Shown here: positions 19,748 to 28,164 of the stretch, one piece after another
How the letters are laid out: every line of letters begins with the position of its first letter
Numbering within the stretch: position 1 is the first letter of the stretch
Source: JBGPTK01 sp963797765
GTDB lineage: Bacteria; Acidobacteriota; Terriglobia; Acidiferrales; UBA7541
NCBI GenBank assembly: GCA_963797765.1
Contig: CAWCQU010000003.1
Coordinates: forward strand, 1,116,001 to 1,180,000
DNA length: 64,000 nucleotides
Direction of reading: 5' to 3'
Program-made: the position numbers and the translations under genes
The notes under the pieces: generated by a model
Database searches by the model: none
Seen by the model: only the letters and a program-made list of their open reading frames with translations
What the model was told of the DNA's origin: nothing

Positions 19748-20215
19748 TTACTTCGCCAGGCGGAACCGCTTCACATGCTCTTTCAAAATGCACAAATCCA
19801 TCACCACTAGCAGCCCCGCTCTTCGCGCTCGGTCGGCAGCCTCTTGATGGATCACGCCTTCCTGTAGCCACAACGCTCGCGCGCCGATCTTGATGGCGCT
19901 CTCCACAATGTCCGGAACAAATTCCGAACGCCGGAACACATCCACGATATCGATTTTCTCGGGAATATCTTCCAGCCGCGCGTAACAGCGCTCTCCTAAA
20001 ATTTCAGTCTCGCCAGGATTCACCGGAAAAATCCGGTACCCCACGCTTTGCAAGTATTCCGATACTCCGTAACTCGGCCGGAATTTCTTCGAGGATAAGC
20101 CCACCACCGCGATATTGTGGCTGGTTTTCAGAATTCCTGTGATCGAATCCCGCGCCGTTCTCGGTTTGTGCTGTCTGGGAGTTTCTAGTTTCGGGTCTGT
20201 TGGAGTCTCGCTCAT
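19748..20215 (-). CDS. CoA-binding domain protein (YccU family)
   Basis: 155-residue single-domain Rossmann protein of the CoA-binding family. The nucleotide-binding turn is IAVVGLSSKKFRPSYGVS (about residue 34), followed by GYRIFPVNPGETEILGE, IDIVDVFRRSEFVP and ARALWLQEGVIHQEA. These are the standard conserved blocks. The physiological role is unknown in most bacteria. Last gene of the minus-strand operon; its start overlaps the hisC stop by 4 bp. Confidence 0.9.
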   Translation of the reverse strand: MSETPTDPKLETPRQHKPRTARDSITGILKTSHNIAVVGLSSKKFRPSYGVSEYLQSVGYRIFPVNPGETEILGERCYARLEDIPEKIDIVDVFRRSEFVPDIVESAIKIGARALWLQEGVIHQEAADRARRAGLLVVMDLCILKEHVKRFRLAK

Positions 20216-21351
20216 CGCCTCGCCTGTGATCCGCCCGGCCGCGGCCCGCCTGCCACACTGCGCACTTTTTCCAGCGCGGAAAGAAAGATCCGGTTTTCTT
20301 CCGCCGTTCCCACCGTCACGCGAATCGCGCTCGGAAATCCCATCCAGCGCATGGGTCGGACGATCACTCCCTGTTTCATCAATTCCTGGGCCACTGCATC
20401 GGCGTCGCCATCCAGCTCCACCAGCACAAAATTTCCAACCGAAGGCACAAACTCCAAGCCCAAATCCGCCAGCCCTTTCGCAAGCTGCGCCAGCCCCGCG
20501 CGATTGGAATCCACCGAACGCTTCACATGCTCAAAATCGTCCAGCGCCGCCAGGGCCGCGGCCTGCGCACCGATGGAAGTATTGAATGGCAACCGCAGTT
20601 TGTTTAATTCCTCGAGCAATTCGCTGGGGCCCACTCCATAGCCAATCCGCAACCCCGCCAGTCCGTATACTTTCGAAAAGGTCCGCAAAACCAGCAGGTT
20701 TCGTCCTTCCCTCACCAGGGCGATGGAACGCGAATAATCAGGGCGGTCCACATAATCGAAATAGGCCTCATCCAGGATTACCAGCACGTCTTCCTGAATC
20801 TTATTAAGAAATTTTTCGAAATCATCCGCGCTGAAGAGTGTGCCGGTGGGATTATTCGGGTTCGCCAGGTAAATCAGCTTCGTTCCCGGTTCAATCGCCT
20901 GCGCAATTCCATCCAGGTCGATCTGGTAGCCCTTCTGCGGCACTTCGATCAGGCGCGCACCGGTTGCCCGGATCGCGATGTAGTACATGGGAAACGAGCC
21001 GTACGAAGTGATTCCGGAATCCCCCGCGTAGAGGAGCGTCTTCGCCACCAAGTCGATCAAATCGGTTGAACCCGCTCCCAGAATAATCTGATCCGGGGAA
21101 ACGCGCAGCCGCTCCGCAAGCTTCTTGTGCAAATAATAGCCGCCGCCATCGGGATAGCGGTGTACTTCCATCACCGCTTTCTTTAACGCCTCAATGGCCA
21201 GGGGCGAAGGGCCCAGCGGGTTCTCATTCGACGCCAGCTTCACGCAGTGCATTCCCAATTCGCGCTCGACATCCTCGATCGGCTTGCCGGGAACGTACGG
21301 CTCGATGTTGCGAATGAAAACCGGCACAAGTTCGCGGACTGGTCTGGTCAT
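20212..21351 (-). CDS. hisC: Histidinol-phosphate aminotransferase
   Basis: PLP-dependent class I/II aminotransferase converting imidazole-acetol phosphate to histidinol phosphate in histidine synthesis. 379 residues. Family blocks: KLASNENPLGPSP (substrate Asn), GAGSTDLIDL, NPNNPTGT, DEAYFDY, and the PLP lysine in RTFSKVYGLAGLRIGYG. It lies apart from any other his gene and is coupled by 4-bp overlaps to rluB upstream and the CoA-binding gene downstream. HisC-like proteins also accept aromatic substrates, so a wider role cannot be excluded. Confidence 0.93.
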   Translation of the reverse strand: MTRPVRELVPVFIRNIEPYVPGKPIEDVERELGMHCVKLASNENPLGPSPLAIEALKKAVMEVHRYPDGGGYYLHKKLAERLRVSPDQIILGAGSTDLIDLVAKTLLYAGDSGITSYGSFPMYYIAIRATGARLIEVPQKGYQIDLDGIAQAIEPGTKLIYLANPNNPTGTLFSADDFEKFLNKIQEDVLVILDEAYFDYVDRPDYSRSIALVREGRNLLVLRTFSKVYGLAGLRIGYGVGPSELLEELNKLRLPFNTSIGAQAAALAALDDFEHVKRSVDSNRAGLAQLAKGLADLGLEFVPSVGNFVLVELDGDADAVAQELMKQGVIVRPMRWMGFPSAIRVTVGTAEENRIFLSALEKVRSVAGGPRPGGSQARR

Positions 21352-22184
21352 CTGGACTTACCCCGTCCTGAATTCTTGGAACGCCCAATGGAAAGGCCGC
21401 TGCTTTTGCGATACCGTCCAGTGCTCGGTGGGTGCGGAGCGCTTTCTGGACGCTTTGTAATTGTCGCCTGCCGTGTCCTCCCCTCGGCAGCTTTTTTTAC
21501 CGCGCGTTCAAGGTCCGCAACTTCCGCCTGGTTCAGCAGCCGGCATTGGCCCGCCTCGAGCTTTCCCAGTTCCAAATTTCCCAGCCGGGTGCGGCGCATT
21601 TTTTCAATCGGATGCCTGAGCTTTTCAATCACTTTGCGCAGGCGGTCGCGCCGCGCGCTGGTCATCGTTGCTTCATACCAGGCGTTGGCCGCCTTGCCCA
21701 TTGGGCGCAGATGGATTCCCGCATCCGTTTCAATCGTGGATAATTCGCTGGGATTCAGACAGCCTTTCACTTTAATTGCATAGGCCTGCGGCAGGTTATG
21801 CGTCCGGAGCACACGGCTAGCCAGGTCGCCGTCATTGGTCAGCAGGATCAAGCCCGCAGTGTGATATTCCAAACGGCCTACGGGATAAACGCGCACGGGA
21901 ATTCCGTAGAGAAAATCCCGCAGTGATTGACGGCCTTCGGGATCGCTCATGGTAGCCACCACGCCGGCAGGCTTGTTTAGCAATACGTACATTTTCTGGC
22001 TGGGCTCGCCATGGACGAGCTTGCCCATCACCTTGATATGGTCGCGTCCGCTATCCGCTTTGGTTCCCAACTCCGTGACGGTTTGCCCGTTCACCGTCAC
22101 CTGGCCCGACAAGATGAGCTGCTCCGCCTGCCTGCGGGATGCCACACCCGCGCGCGAAATAATCTTCTGAAGCCGTTCAAGCAC
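21348..22184 (-). CDS. rluB: 23S rRNA pseudouridine synthase, RluB/RsuA family, with Glu at the catalytic position
   Basis: N-terminal S4 RNA-binding domain (LQKIISRAGVASRRQAEQLI, VTVNGQTVTELG) followed by the pseudouridine synthase domain (VLLNKPAGVVATMSDPEGR, YPVGRLEYHTAGLILLTNDG, LNPSEL, RPMGKAANAWYEATM). The family's catalytic Asp lies in GRLDxxTxGL; here the codon is GAA, giving GRLEYHTAGL. This is either a lineage trait, a substitution that alters activity, or a base error. The C-terminal tail is basic, as is common for RluB. 4-bp overlap with hisC; placed after scpAB, the usual context. Confidence 0.92.
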   Translation of the reverse strand: MLERLQKIISRAGVASRRQAEQLILSGQVTVNGQTVTELGTKADSGRDHIKVMGKLVHGEPSQKMYVLLNKPAGVVATMSDPEGRQSLRDFLYGIPVRVYPVGRLEYHTAGLILLTNDGDLASRVLRTHNLPQAYAIKVKGCLNPSELSTIETDAGIHLRPMGKAANAWYEATMTSARRDRLRKVIEKLRHPIEKMRRTRLGNLELGKLEAGQCRLLNQAEVADLERAVKKAAEGRTRQATITKRPESAPHPPSTGRYRKSSGLSIGRSKNSGRGKSR

Positions 22185-22238
22185 TCGAATCTCTCCTGCC
22201 CATGCTAAAGAGTCTTACGAATCGGCGAGTCCAAAGGT

Positions 22239-23145
22239 TTACGACGACAGATTGGAAGGTAGATCTTCTTCCGATTGAGTTCCCTTCTCGGCAAATTCCT
22301 CGGAATCTTCTCCCCGTTTTGTCACACTTGAGGCTTCGTGCCCAGCCCCAGCCCCTGCCGCAGCGGCCTTGGTATTCTCCGCGGCCCTCTGCGCCTCTGC
22401 GGTAAATTCTTCTGAATCAGGCTGTGACACTTCCACTTCCCCCACAGATGGAGCGGCGCCGGCTTCATTCTCGCTTTTTGCCAACGCTTCCGCATTCACA
22501 GATGCCTCCGCTGGTTGGGCAGTTTGCCCCGCATCGGCAACTTCAACTGTTTCGCCCGCTTCGCCCGTCAATTCCGGCTCGATCGGCGCAATTCCGGAAT
22601 CCGATCCCAACGCGGCCTGCGCCAGTTGCTCGAACTCCTTCAAACTCGGCAACTCGTCCAGATCGCTCAATCCAAAGCGCATCATGAATTCTTTCGACGT
22701 GCGATACAGAATAGGCCGGCCAATCACAGCTTTTCGTCCAGCGGTGGTGATCAGCTCGCGCTCCAGCAGAGTTTTGATGACGCCCGATGCGCTGACGCCG
22801 CGGATTTCCTGGATTTCAGGAATCGTGACGGGCTGCTTGTAGGCAATCACCGCCAGAGTTTCCAGGGCAGGCATGGTCAACCGAAGCGGAGGCCGCAGCG
22901 ATCTTGATGAATTTGCGCACCGCTTCGTGGTGCTGCGCCTTGGTGTAATACTTGTACCCGCCGGCGACCTTGCGGATTTCAATTCCCCGCTCGTCCACCG
23001 CATACGAAGCCACCAATAGATCCAGCGCGGCCTGCACTTCCGTTTTTTCCGCGCCGATGGCGGCCGTCAATTGCTGGATGGTGGCCGGCTCATCCGCCGC
23101 GTAAATAATTGCTTCGAGCGCCGATTGAATTTCTTGTTGGGTCAT
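22239..23145 (-). CDS. scpB: Segregation and condensation protein ScpB (frameshifted)
   Basis: Winged-helix kleisin partner of the SMC-ScpAB condensin complex. The N-terminal part (23145 down to about 22895) reads IQSALEAIIYAADEPATIQQL and GGYKYYTKAQHHEAVRKF. The second wing, in another frame, reads LSMPALETLAVIAYKQPVT-like LTMPALETLAVIAYKQ, then IRGVSASGVIKTLLERELI and GRPILYRTSKEFMMRFGL. The junction at about 22890-22900 is a single-base-type shift. The C-terminal tail of about 100 residues is acidic and low complexity. Part of it (EFTAEAQRAAENTK) is encoded by a dispersed R6 repeat, so the tail was probably extended by repeat insertion. The scpA gene lies 2 bp upstream. Confidence 0.9.
22370..22410 (-). 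repeat. Dispersed repeat R6 inside the scpB tail
   Basis: On the minus strand it reads TTTACCGCAGAGGCGCAGAG and continues GGCCGCGGAGAATACC. Other copies with the same ACCGCAGAGGC core are at 28057 and 48623, both intergenic. Here it is translated as part of ScpB. Confidence 0.65.
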
Positions 23146-23147
23146 GG

Positions 23148-23898
23148 TTAACCGTATTGCTCGTCAATCTTGGATTTGTAGTCCTCGCCTGAAAAGATCA
23201 GGTCAAACATTTTGTGCTTCCGTATCCGGATATCTCCGAACGCTTCGGACTGCACCAGATCCACCGCTTGCAACCGCACCATTTCCAGTACGGCGAGGAA
23301 GGACACAATCATAGCGCGGCGGGAGGCGCAGGACTCGAAAAATCCGATCAGGGATACCGGCTCGTCGCTGGCCATCAATTGCTTGCGCAGCAGGTCCATC
23401 ATCTGAGCGACGGTGTAGGTTTCGTGCTGCAGTTCGATTTGCGGAATTTCGCGCCGTCGCTGCAACACTTGCTGGAATACTTTTACCAGGTCCACCAGCG
23501 AAACCACCAATTCGCCTTCCGTGCCCTTCATCATCGTAGAGCGACAAATCCGGATGCGACCACACGTGCGCTTCCACCTGCTGCTTTTGATACAGCAATT
23601 GCGCCGCATTCTTGAATTTTTCGTGTTCCAGCAGCCGGTGCACCAGTTCGTCGCGCGGGTCCTGCTGATCTTCCGGGCCGGCCAGACGGATCGGGCGGCA
23701 GCAGCATTTTCGACTTGATGTGAATCAGAGTCGCCGCCATGTAAATAAAATCCGAGCTGAACATCGATATCGAGCTCTTCGAGCTTTCGCAAATAATCCA
23801 GATATTGCGCGGTGATTTTCGCGATGGGAATATCGTGAATATTCGATTTCCTGCTTGCGGATTAAATCCAGCAGCAGATCGAGCGGGCCCTGGTACAT
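23148..23898 (-). pseudogene. scpA: Segregation and condensation protein ScpA (several frameshifts, likely sequence errors)
   Basis: Kleisin subunit bridging SMC heads. Conserved pieces appear in order but in changing frames: MYQGPLDLLLDLIRKQEIE (from 23898), ITAQYLDYLRKLEELDIDV, SDFIYMAATLIHIKSKMLLP, LVHRLLEHEKFKNAAQLLY, EAHVWSHPDLSLYDDE, then a long intact C-terminal stretch (ELVVSLVDLVKVFQQVLQRR to FDLIFSGEDYKSKIDEQYG). At least four frame changes are needed between about 23540 and 23860. All blocks remain well conserved, which argues for indel errors rather than decay. The true start may be slightly upstream (APYKINSP precedes MYQGPL) but no start codon is visible there. It lies between trpS and scpB. 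Confidence 0.82.
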
Positions 23899-23970
23899 CG
23901 GCGAGTTAATTTTGTAAGGGGCGCCAGGCGTGTTCCGTAGAATTCTGGTTCCGTCGGCTAAGCCGGCCCG

Positions 23971-25284
23971 CTACGGCGCAGTTAATTCAGTTTCCGGTTG
24001 CGGCGCCTTGGATGCCGTCGGCGAAACGCTCGCGTCCGAACCTTGCCTTCCAGCCGAAAATCGCATCGCGCACGCGCCTCATGGTCTATTTCGCCACGCG
24101 GCGCGCTTTTGCGATCCTGCGATCGAGAATATTCCAGACGCGCTTGGGATGCGCATCGAATTCGCGGCGCTTCGCTCGAATCGGAGTCAATCCATCGCAC
24201 TAAATTATCTGCCATGGCTTTCTTGCATTCGACGCATCCGATTCCCGCGCTGCGGCAGCCTTGCTCCGCCCATGAAATCGTTTCCGGCGGCGAAAATAAA
24301 TTGTGGTACGCGAACACCGGACAAACTTCCGGCCGCCCCGGATCGGTCCGCCGCACCCGCTGCGGGTCCGTCATCATGTCTTTCGCTTTTTGCGAATTTC
24401 ATCTGGCGGATCGGAAAGCCAGATCGCATTCCCGTAACTCTTCGCCATCCGGCGGCCGTCCGTGCCCGGCACGCGCGGCGTCTCCGTCAGCATCACTTGC
24501 GGCTCGCGCAAAACGTGTTCCACGGGACACCCGCATTCGCAAGCAGTGAAAGCCGGTGATCGAGGGACAGCTGGCCGCAAAGCTTCATCCAATTCAAAAT
24601 CATTCCTTCCGACTTCGCAACTTCGTAGCACAGCCACTCCTGGCTCGTGCCTCGGCGTCCTCGATCTTCAGCGTCAATCCCTTAGCCAGCGCCTCCACAG
24701 CTTCAGCGCCGAGCCTTCTTCCATATCCACGGACCGTAAGCAGTGTTGAAGCTCCGCACCATCTCGCGCGCTCAACTCCACATGCGGCACCTGATCCTCG
24801 CCCACGGGAACCAGCAGCGCCAGCCTCCGGCTCGCCATACATCACAATATCCGCCGCTTGCAAGAGCGGGATATCCCAGAAATCCATACGTATTCAGGTC
24901 GCGATCCTTCAAATTTTCGATTTGCTCTTTGTAAGTCGGCACGCGCTCCAGCCATCCCAGCGGAGTAACCATCGAAAGCAGCAGATGCAATTCCGCATGC
25001 TCCAAAATCTCCGACTGCACAAAAATAGTGGACTTTCTCCGGATCGAGCCCCACGCCAGAAAGCCAATCCGCGGTCACTCAATCGTGTTCTGCGCAATCA
25101 GCGAAGTATCCGCGTAATGCTGGTCAAGCGCGTGCCAGTCCGCCACAAAATAAAAACACTCATGACGGATCATCCTGCAGCTTCACCCAATTGGAAAGCG
25201 CGCCAAAATAATGCCCGATGTGAAGCGGCCCCGTGGGACGCATGCCGCTCAGCACTCGCTGGCGGCGTCCCTTCGAATGTTCAC
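23971..25284 (-). pseudogene. trpS: Tryptophanyl-tRNA synthetase (many frameshifts, likely sequence errors)
   Basis: Class I aminoacyl-tRNA synthetase charging tRNA-Trp. Blocks found in order across all three frames: RVLSGMRPTGPLHIGHYFGAL with the HIGH motif, VADWHAL region, TADWL...GLDPEK, SEILEHAELHLLLSMVTPLG, LERVPTYKEQIENLKD, LLQAADIVMYGEPEAG, MAKSYGNAIWL (the KMSKS equivalent), and DPQRVRRTDPGRPEVCPVF with AGIGCVECKKAMADNL. At least seven frame changes are needed. An essential enzyme with intact motifs is unlikely to be a real pseudogene. Start inferred at GTG 25284, which overlaps the stop of the upstream dehydrogenase gene (GTGA). End at TAG 23971 after ETELTAP in the restored frame. 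Confidence 0.82.
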
Positions 25285-26494
25285 TTGAGGGTTCCCGGAA
25301 TCTTGAATCGCAGGCTCCTGCTGCGGCGCGGTCAAGACGCGCTTCCCGCGCGCGCAACAGATCGCGCGCAATCACCATGCGTTGCATTTCGCTGGTGCCT
25401 TCGTAAATCGTAATCACGCGCGCGTCGCGGTAATAGCGTTCCACGTCGCTTTCGCGCGAATAGCCGGCGCTGCCATGAATCTGTACTGCCTTGGCCACCA
25501 CGCGGTTCACCATTTCGCTCGCATATAATTTCGCGCGCGAAGCGGCAATTTTCCAGCTTTCTCGACGTCATGATCGCGCTGCCACGCCGCGTAATAGGTC
25601 AGCCCGCGCGCCGCTTCGATTTCCGTTTGCATGTCGGCCAGCATCCATTGAATCGCCTGAAATTCGCCGATCGTTTTCCCGAACGCGCGGCGCTGCTTCG
25701 CATACCGCGCGGCCGCTTCCAGAGCGCCTTGCGCAAACCTACTGCCTGCGCCGCCATTCCCACGCGTCCGCCATCGAGCGCTTCGAGCGCGATCTTCAGT
25801 CCCGTGCCCTCTTCGCCCAGGCGGTTTTCCTCGGGCACCCGGCAATCCTGCAGCGAAATTTCTGCGGAATGGGAAAGTCGCATGCCCATCTTATCTTCCT
25901 GTCGCGCGACGCGAAAACCGGGGAAGGTCGGCTCGACCAGAAAAGCGGTGATCCCTTTCGCGCCCGCGCTCGGGTCCGTCTTCGCAAACGCAATGCAAAT
26001 TCCGGCATCGCCGCCGATCGTGACCCAACTCTTGGTGCCGTTCAAGAATATATTCGTTGCCCTGGCGCACGGCCCGCGCTTGAATTCCCGCCGCATCGGA
26101 TCCCGCTTGCGGTTCGGTCAAGCAAAATGCGCCCAGAATTTCCCCGCGTGCCAGCTGCGGCAGATATTTTTTCTTCTGCGCTTCGCTGCCATGTTGCAGC
26201 AGCGGCACGGAAGCCACCGAATTCGTCACGCTCAGCGTGATAGCCGTGGAAGCGTCACACCCGCGCTACTTCCTCGATCATCAGCACATAACTGATCGTG
26301 TCCGTCCCGCGCCGCCCCATTCTTCTGGGACGAGCATTCCGCAACAACCCATTTCTCCCAGCTTGCGGATCTGCTCGAGCGGAAACTTATCCGCGCGCTC
26401 GTACTCGCGCAGAATCGGACGCATCTCCGCCTCCATAAACTGGCGGACGGTATCGCGGATCAGTTGCTGATCGCTCGGTAAGCGAAAAATCCAT
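25281..26494 (-). pseudogene. Acyl-CoA dehydrogenase (several frameshifts, likely sequence errors)
   Basis: FAD-dependent acyl-CoA dehydrogenase of fatty-acid or amino-acid oxidation. Pieces in order: MDFSLTE start at 26494, QQLIRDTVRQFMEAEMRPIL, LGEMGCCGMLVPEEWGG, SVASVPLLQHGSEAQKKKYL, GAFCLTEPQAGSDAAGI (FAD/substrate signature), FLNGTKSWVTIGGDAGICI, EDKMGMRLSHSAEISLQDC, ALDGGRVGMAAQAVG, YAKQRRAFGKTIGEFQAIQ, AVQIHGSAGYSRESDVERYYRDARV and TIYEGTSEMQRMVIARDLL with the catalytic Glu of the YEGTSE block. At least five frame changes occur. The stop is inferred at 25281; in the deposited frame the C-terminus runs on into trpS without a stop. First gene of the operon. Confidence 0.82.
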
Positions 26495-26642
26495 AATTAT
26501 TTTGTCGCAGCGATGCTAACACATTGCGCAAGGCGTCCAAAACCCGAACAGCAGGTCGATGATGGGCTAGCGTCAGCCCGTCAAGGCAACAACTCGAAGG
26601 GGGCCGCTTGTCTATCCTGATACGGCAACTCGTATTGGCGAA

Positions 26643-26668
26643 GCGGGCGCAGCAAGCAGCGCCCCTAC
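26643..26668. repeat. Dispersed palindromic repeat R4, copy 2 (inverted)
   Basis: GCGGGCGCAGCAAGCAGCGC followed by CCCTAC, the exact reverse complement of the core at 6047-6072. Located in the divergent interval between the acyl-CoA dehydrogenase and padR. Confidence 0.7.
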
Positions 26669-26713
26669 GACTGCAAATCCGGATAGTCGGGGCGGGGGCG
26701 GCCGTTGCATTGC

Positions 26714-26768
26714 CCTGTTGACATTCAACAGGAAGGACCTGTATTCTCCTGTTGGAATTCAACAGGAG
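26714..26768 (+). promoter_or_regulatory. padR promoter with twin palindromic operator
   Basis: Two perfect palindromes of the same motif. Site 1 is CCTGTTG (26714-26720), 5-bp spacer, CAACAGG (26726-26732). Site 2 is CTCCTGTTG (26746-26754), 5-bp spacer, CAACAGGAG (26760-26768). Centres are 34 bp apart, about three helical turns. A perfect TTGACA (26718-26723) lies inside site 1; TATTCT (26742-26747), 18 bp on, abuts site 2; and the AGGAG ribosome site is the last half-site of site 2. This is the layout expected for an autorepressed padR gene. Confidence 0.7.
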
Positions 26769-26774
26769 CGATAC

Positions 26775-27123
26775 ATGGCGCGGATCAAGGCGGAAATTCT
26801 GAAGGGCACTTTGGACTGCATGATCCTGAAAACGCTGGCGGCCCAGGGCACGCTCCACGGCTACGGAATCGCGCGACGGATCGAGCAGGCGTCCCGGAAC
26901 GTTTTGAGCTTGAACCAGGGCACCCTGTTCCCTGCCCTGGTGCGCCTGGAAAAGCGGGAATGGATCCAATCGAAGTGGGGAGCGTCGGAGAAGAACCGGA
27001 AGGCGAGGTACTATAACGCTTACGCGAGCGGGGCGGCGGCAACTTTCGAGAGAAATGGAGAACTGGGAACGGTCGGCGGCGGTCGTTAACTGGGTGCTGT
27101 ACGCCGCGGAGACAAGCCGCTAA
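26775..27123 (+). CDS. PadR-family transcriptional regulator (one frameshift near the C-terminus)
   Basis: Winged-helix repressor of the short PadR class that in Acidobacteriota usually accompanies FtsX/MacB-like permeases. Start at ATG 26775 gives the family start MARIKAEILKGTLDCMILKTL and has AGGAG 6 bp upstream. Then come HGYGIARRIEQAS, LNQGTLFPALVRLEKREWI and NRKARYY. After YY the frame is off by one: removing one A in the run near 27013 gives YTLTRAGRRQLSREMENW, then ERSAAVVNWVLYAAETSR and a TAA at 27121, exactly the family's C-terminus. In the given frame it ends early, with an unrelated tail. No permease gene follows, so its target other than itself is unknown. Confidence 0.88.
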
Positions 27124-27216
27124 TTAACATAATTTGGAGCGGTGTGACCTCGGTTAAGCGTTCGGGTGACGCCGGATTCGCATCTCGGTGGGAGCAGGGT
27201 TGCGTTAGGCCATAAA

Positions 27217-27990
27217 TTAGAGTTTGAGCAGTTCTCTTAAGCGCTTCGTTTGAGCGCGGCTAACGGGAATTTCGGTCTGTTTTTTGTCGTTCATTTTCAA
27301 CATGAAACTGGATTTGAACCACGGGACCACTTCTTTGATCAAATTAATGTTCACTAAATACGAGCGGTGGGCGCGCCAGAATTGGTCGCTATCAAGCGAG
27401 GCCTGCAATTCCTCGATGGTGCGGAAATTCGAGAGGCCGTCGTATTCTTTTGTCGAGATGGTGATCACGCCATCCTCGATCGCCGCGTAGGCCATTTCCA
27501 CCGCGTCGATCAGAAAGAGCCTGCCCTGCGATTTCACCAGCAACTTTACTGGTTGCGATGATTTCGGAGCGCCGATCTGGCCGACTAATTTTTCGAGGCG
27601 ATCGACGGGCGAGGAGTTTGCTTCGATTAATTTTTTCGCGCGTTGGATGGCGCGAGAGAGGCGGCCTTTATCGAAGGGCTTGAGCACGTAATCGACGGCG
27701 TTCACTTCGAATGCATGCAGCGCGTAATTATCGAAGGCGGTGGCGAAGACGATTTGGGGAACGCGCAGCTTGCGTTCCACAAGTTTTTTGATCACGCCAA
27801 ATCCGTTCAGGCCGGGCATTTGCACGTCGAGGAAAACTAAATCCGGATTGTGTTCCTTGATCAGGTTGACGGCTTCAATTCCGTTCTTGCCTTGCGCCAC
27901 CAGATTGATTTCAGAAAATGACTTGAGCAGGAAGGCCAGCTCATCGCGAGCTGGTTTTTCGTCGTCGATGATTACAGTGTTGATGGGCAT
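27217..27990 (-). CDS. LytTR-family response regulator
   Basis: Two-component DNA-binding regulator of 257 residues. Receiver domain: acidic pair Asp9/Asp10, phosphoacceptor Asp55 in LVFLDVQMPG, Thr84 and Lys104 in VLKPFDKGR. C-terminal LytTR domain from about residue 145 (VKLLVKSQGRLFLIDAVEM, WRAHRSYLVNINLI, IPVSRAQTKRLRELL). No histidine kinase gene is next to it in this window, so the partner is elsewhere or beyond reach. Regulons of this type often concern cell-surface functions, but nothing here shows the target. Confidence 0.94.
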   Translation of the reverse strand: MPINTVIIDDEKPARDELAFLLKSFSEINLVAQGKNGIEAVNLIKEHNPDLVFLDVQMPGLNGFGVIKKLVERKLRVPQIVFATAFDNYALHAFEVNAVDYVLKPFDKGRLSRAIQRAKKLIEANSSPVDRLEKLVGQIGAPKSSQPVKLLVKSQGRLFLIDAVEMAYAAIEDGVITISTKEYDGLSNFRTIEELQASLDSDQFWRAHRSYLVNINLIKEVVPWFKSSFMLKMNDKKQTEIPVSRAQTKRLRELLKL

Positions 27991-28056
27991 TTTCGAATCC
28001 GCGCCGCACTGGATTGCAAGGCCAGTATACGAGAGGCGGCGAATTTACGGAAAGGC

Positions 28057-28090
28057 TTTACCGCAGAGGCGCCGGGTGCGCCGAGGAGCA
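28057..28090 (+). repeat. Dispersed repeat R6, intergenic copy
   Basis: TTTACCGCAGAGGCGCCGGG followed by TGCGCCGAGGA, sharing the ACCGCAGAGGC core with copies at 22370-22410 and 48623. It lies between the divergent LytTR and DUF169 genes. Confidence 0.6.
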
Positions 28091-28164
28091 TCGCGACCCA
28101 AATCGAGACGTACGCACCGATTCCGGTTTAATATGACAATTCGATTCTTCGGGAGGAAACGCGC

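Noticed and set aside
24556..25413. 285-codon plus-strand frame across trpS
   Set aside because: It is antisense to recognisable TrpS blocks and its text is low-complexity with no family resemblance.
25160..25513. Apparent fusion of the acyl-CoA dehydrogenase C-terminus to the TrpS N-terminus in one frame
   Set aside because: The two proteins are separate families. A GTGA stop/start overlap appears in the restored frames at 25281-25284, so the fusion comes from indels.
26600..27123. PadR gene beginning at the upstream in-frame ATG (26718)
   Set aside because: That start lies inside the -35 box and operator. ATG 26775 has an AGGAG site and gives the conserved MARIKAEILKGTL start.
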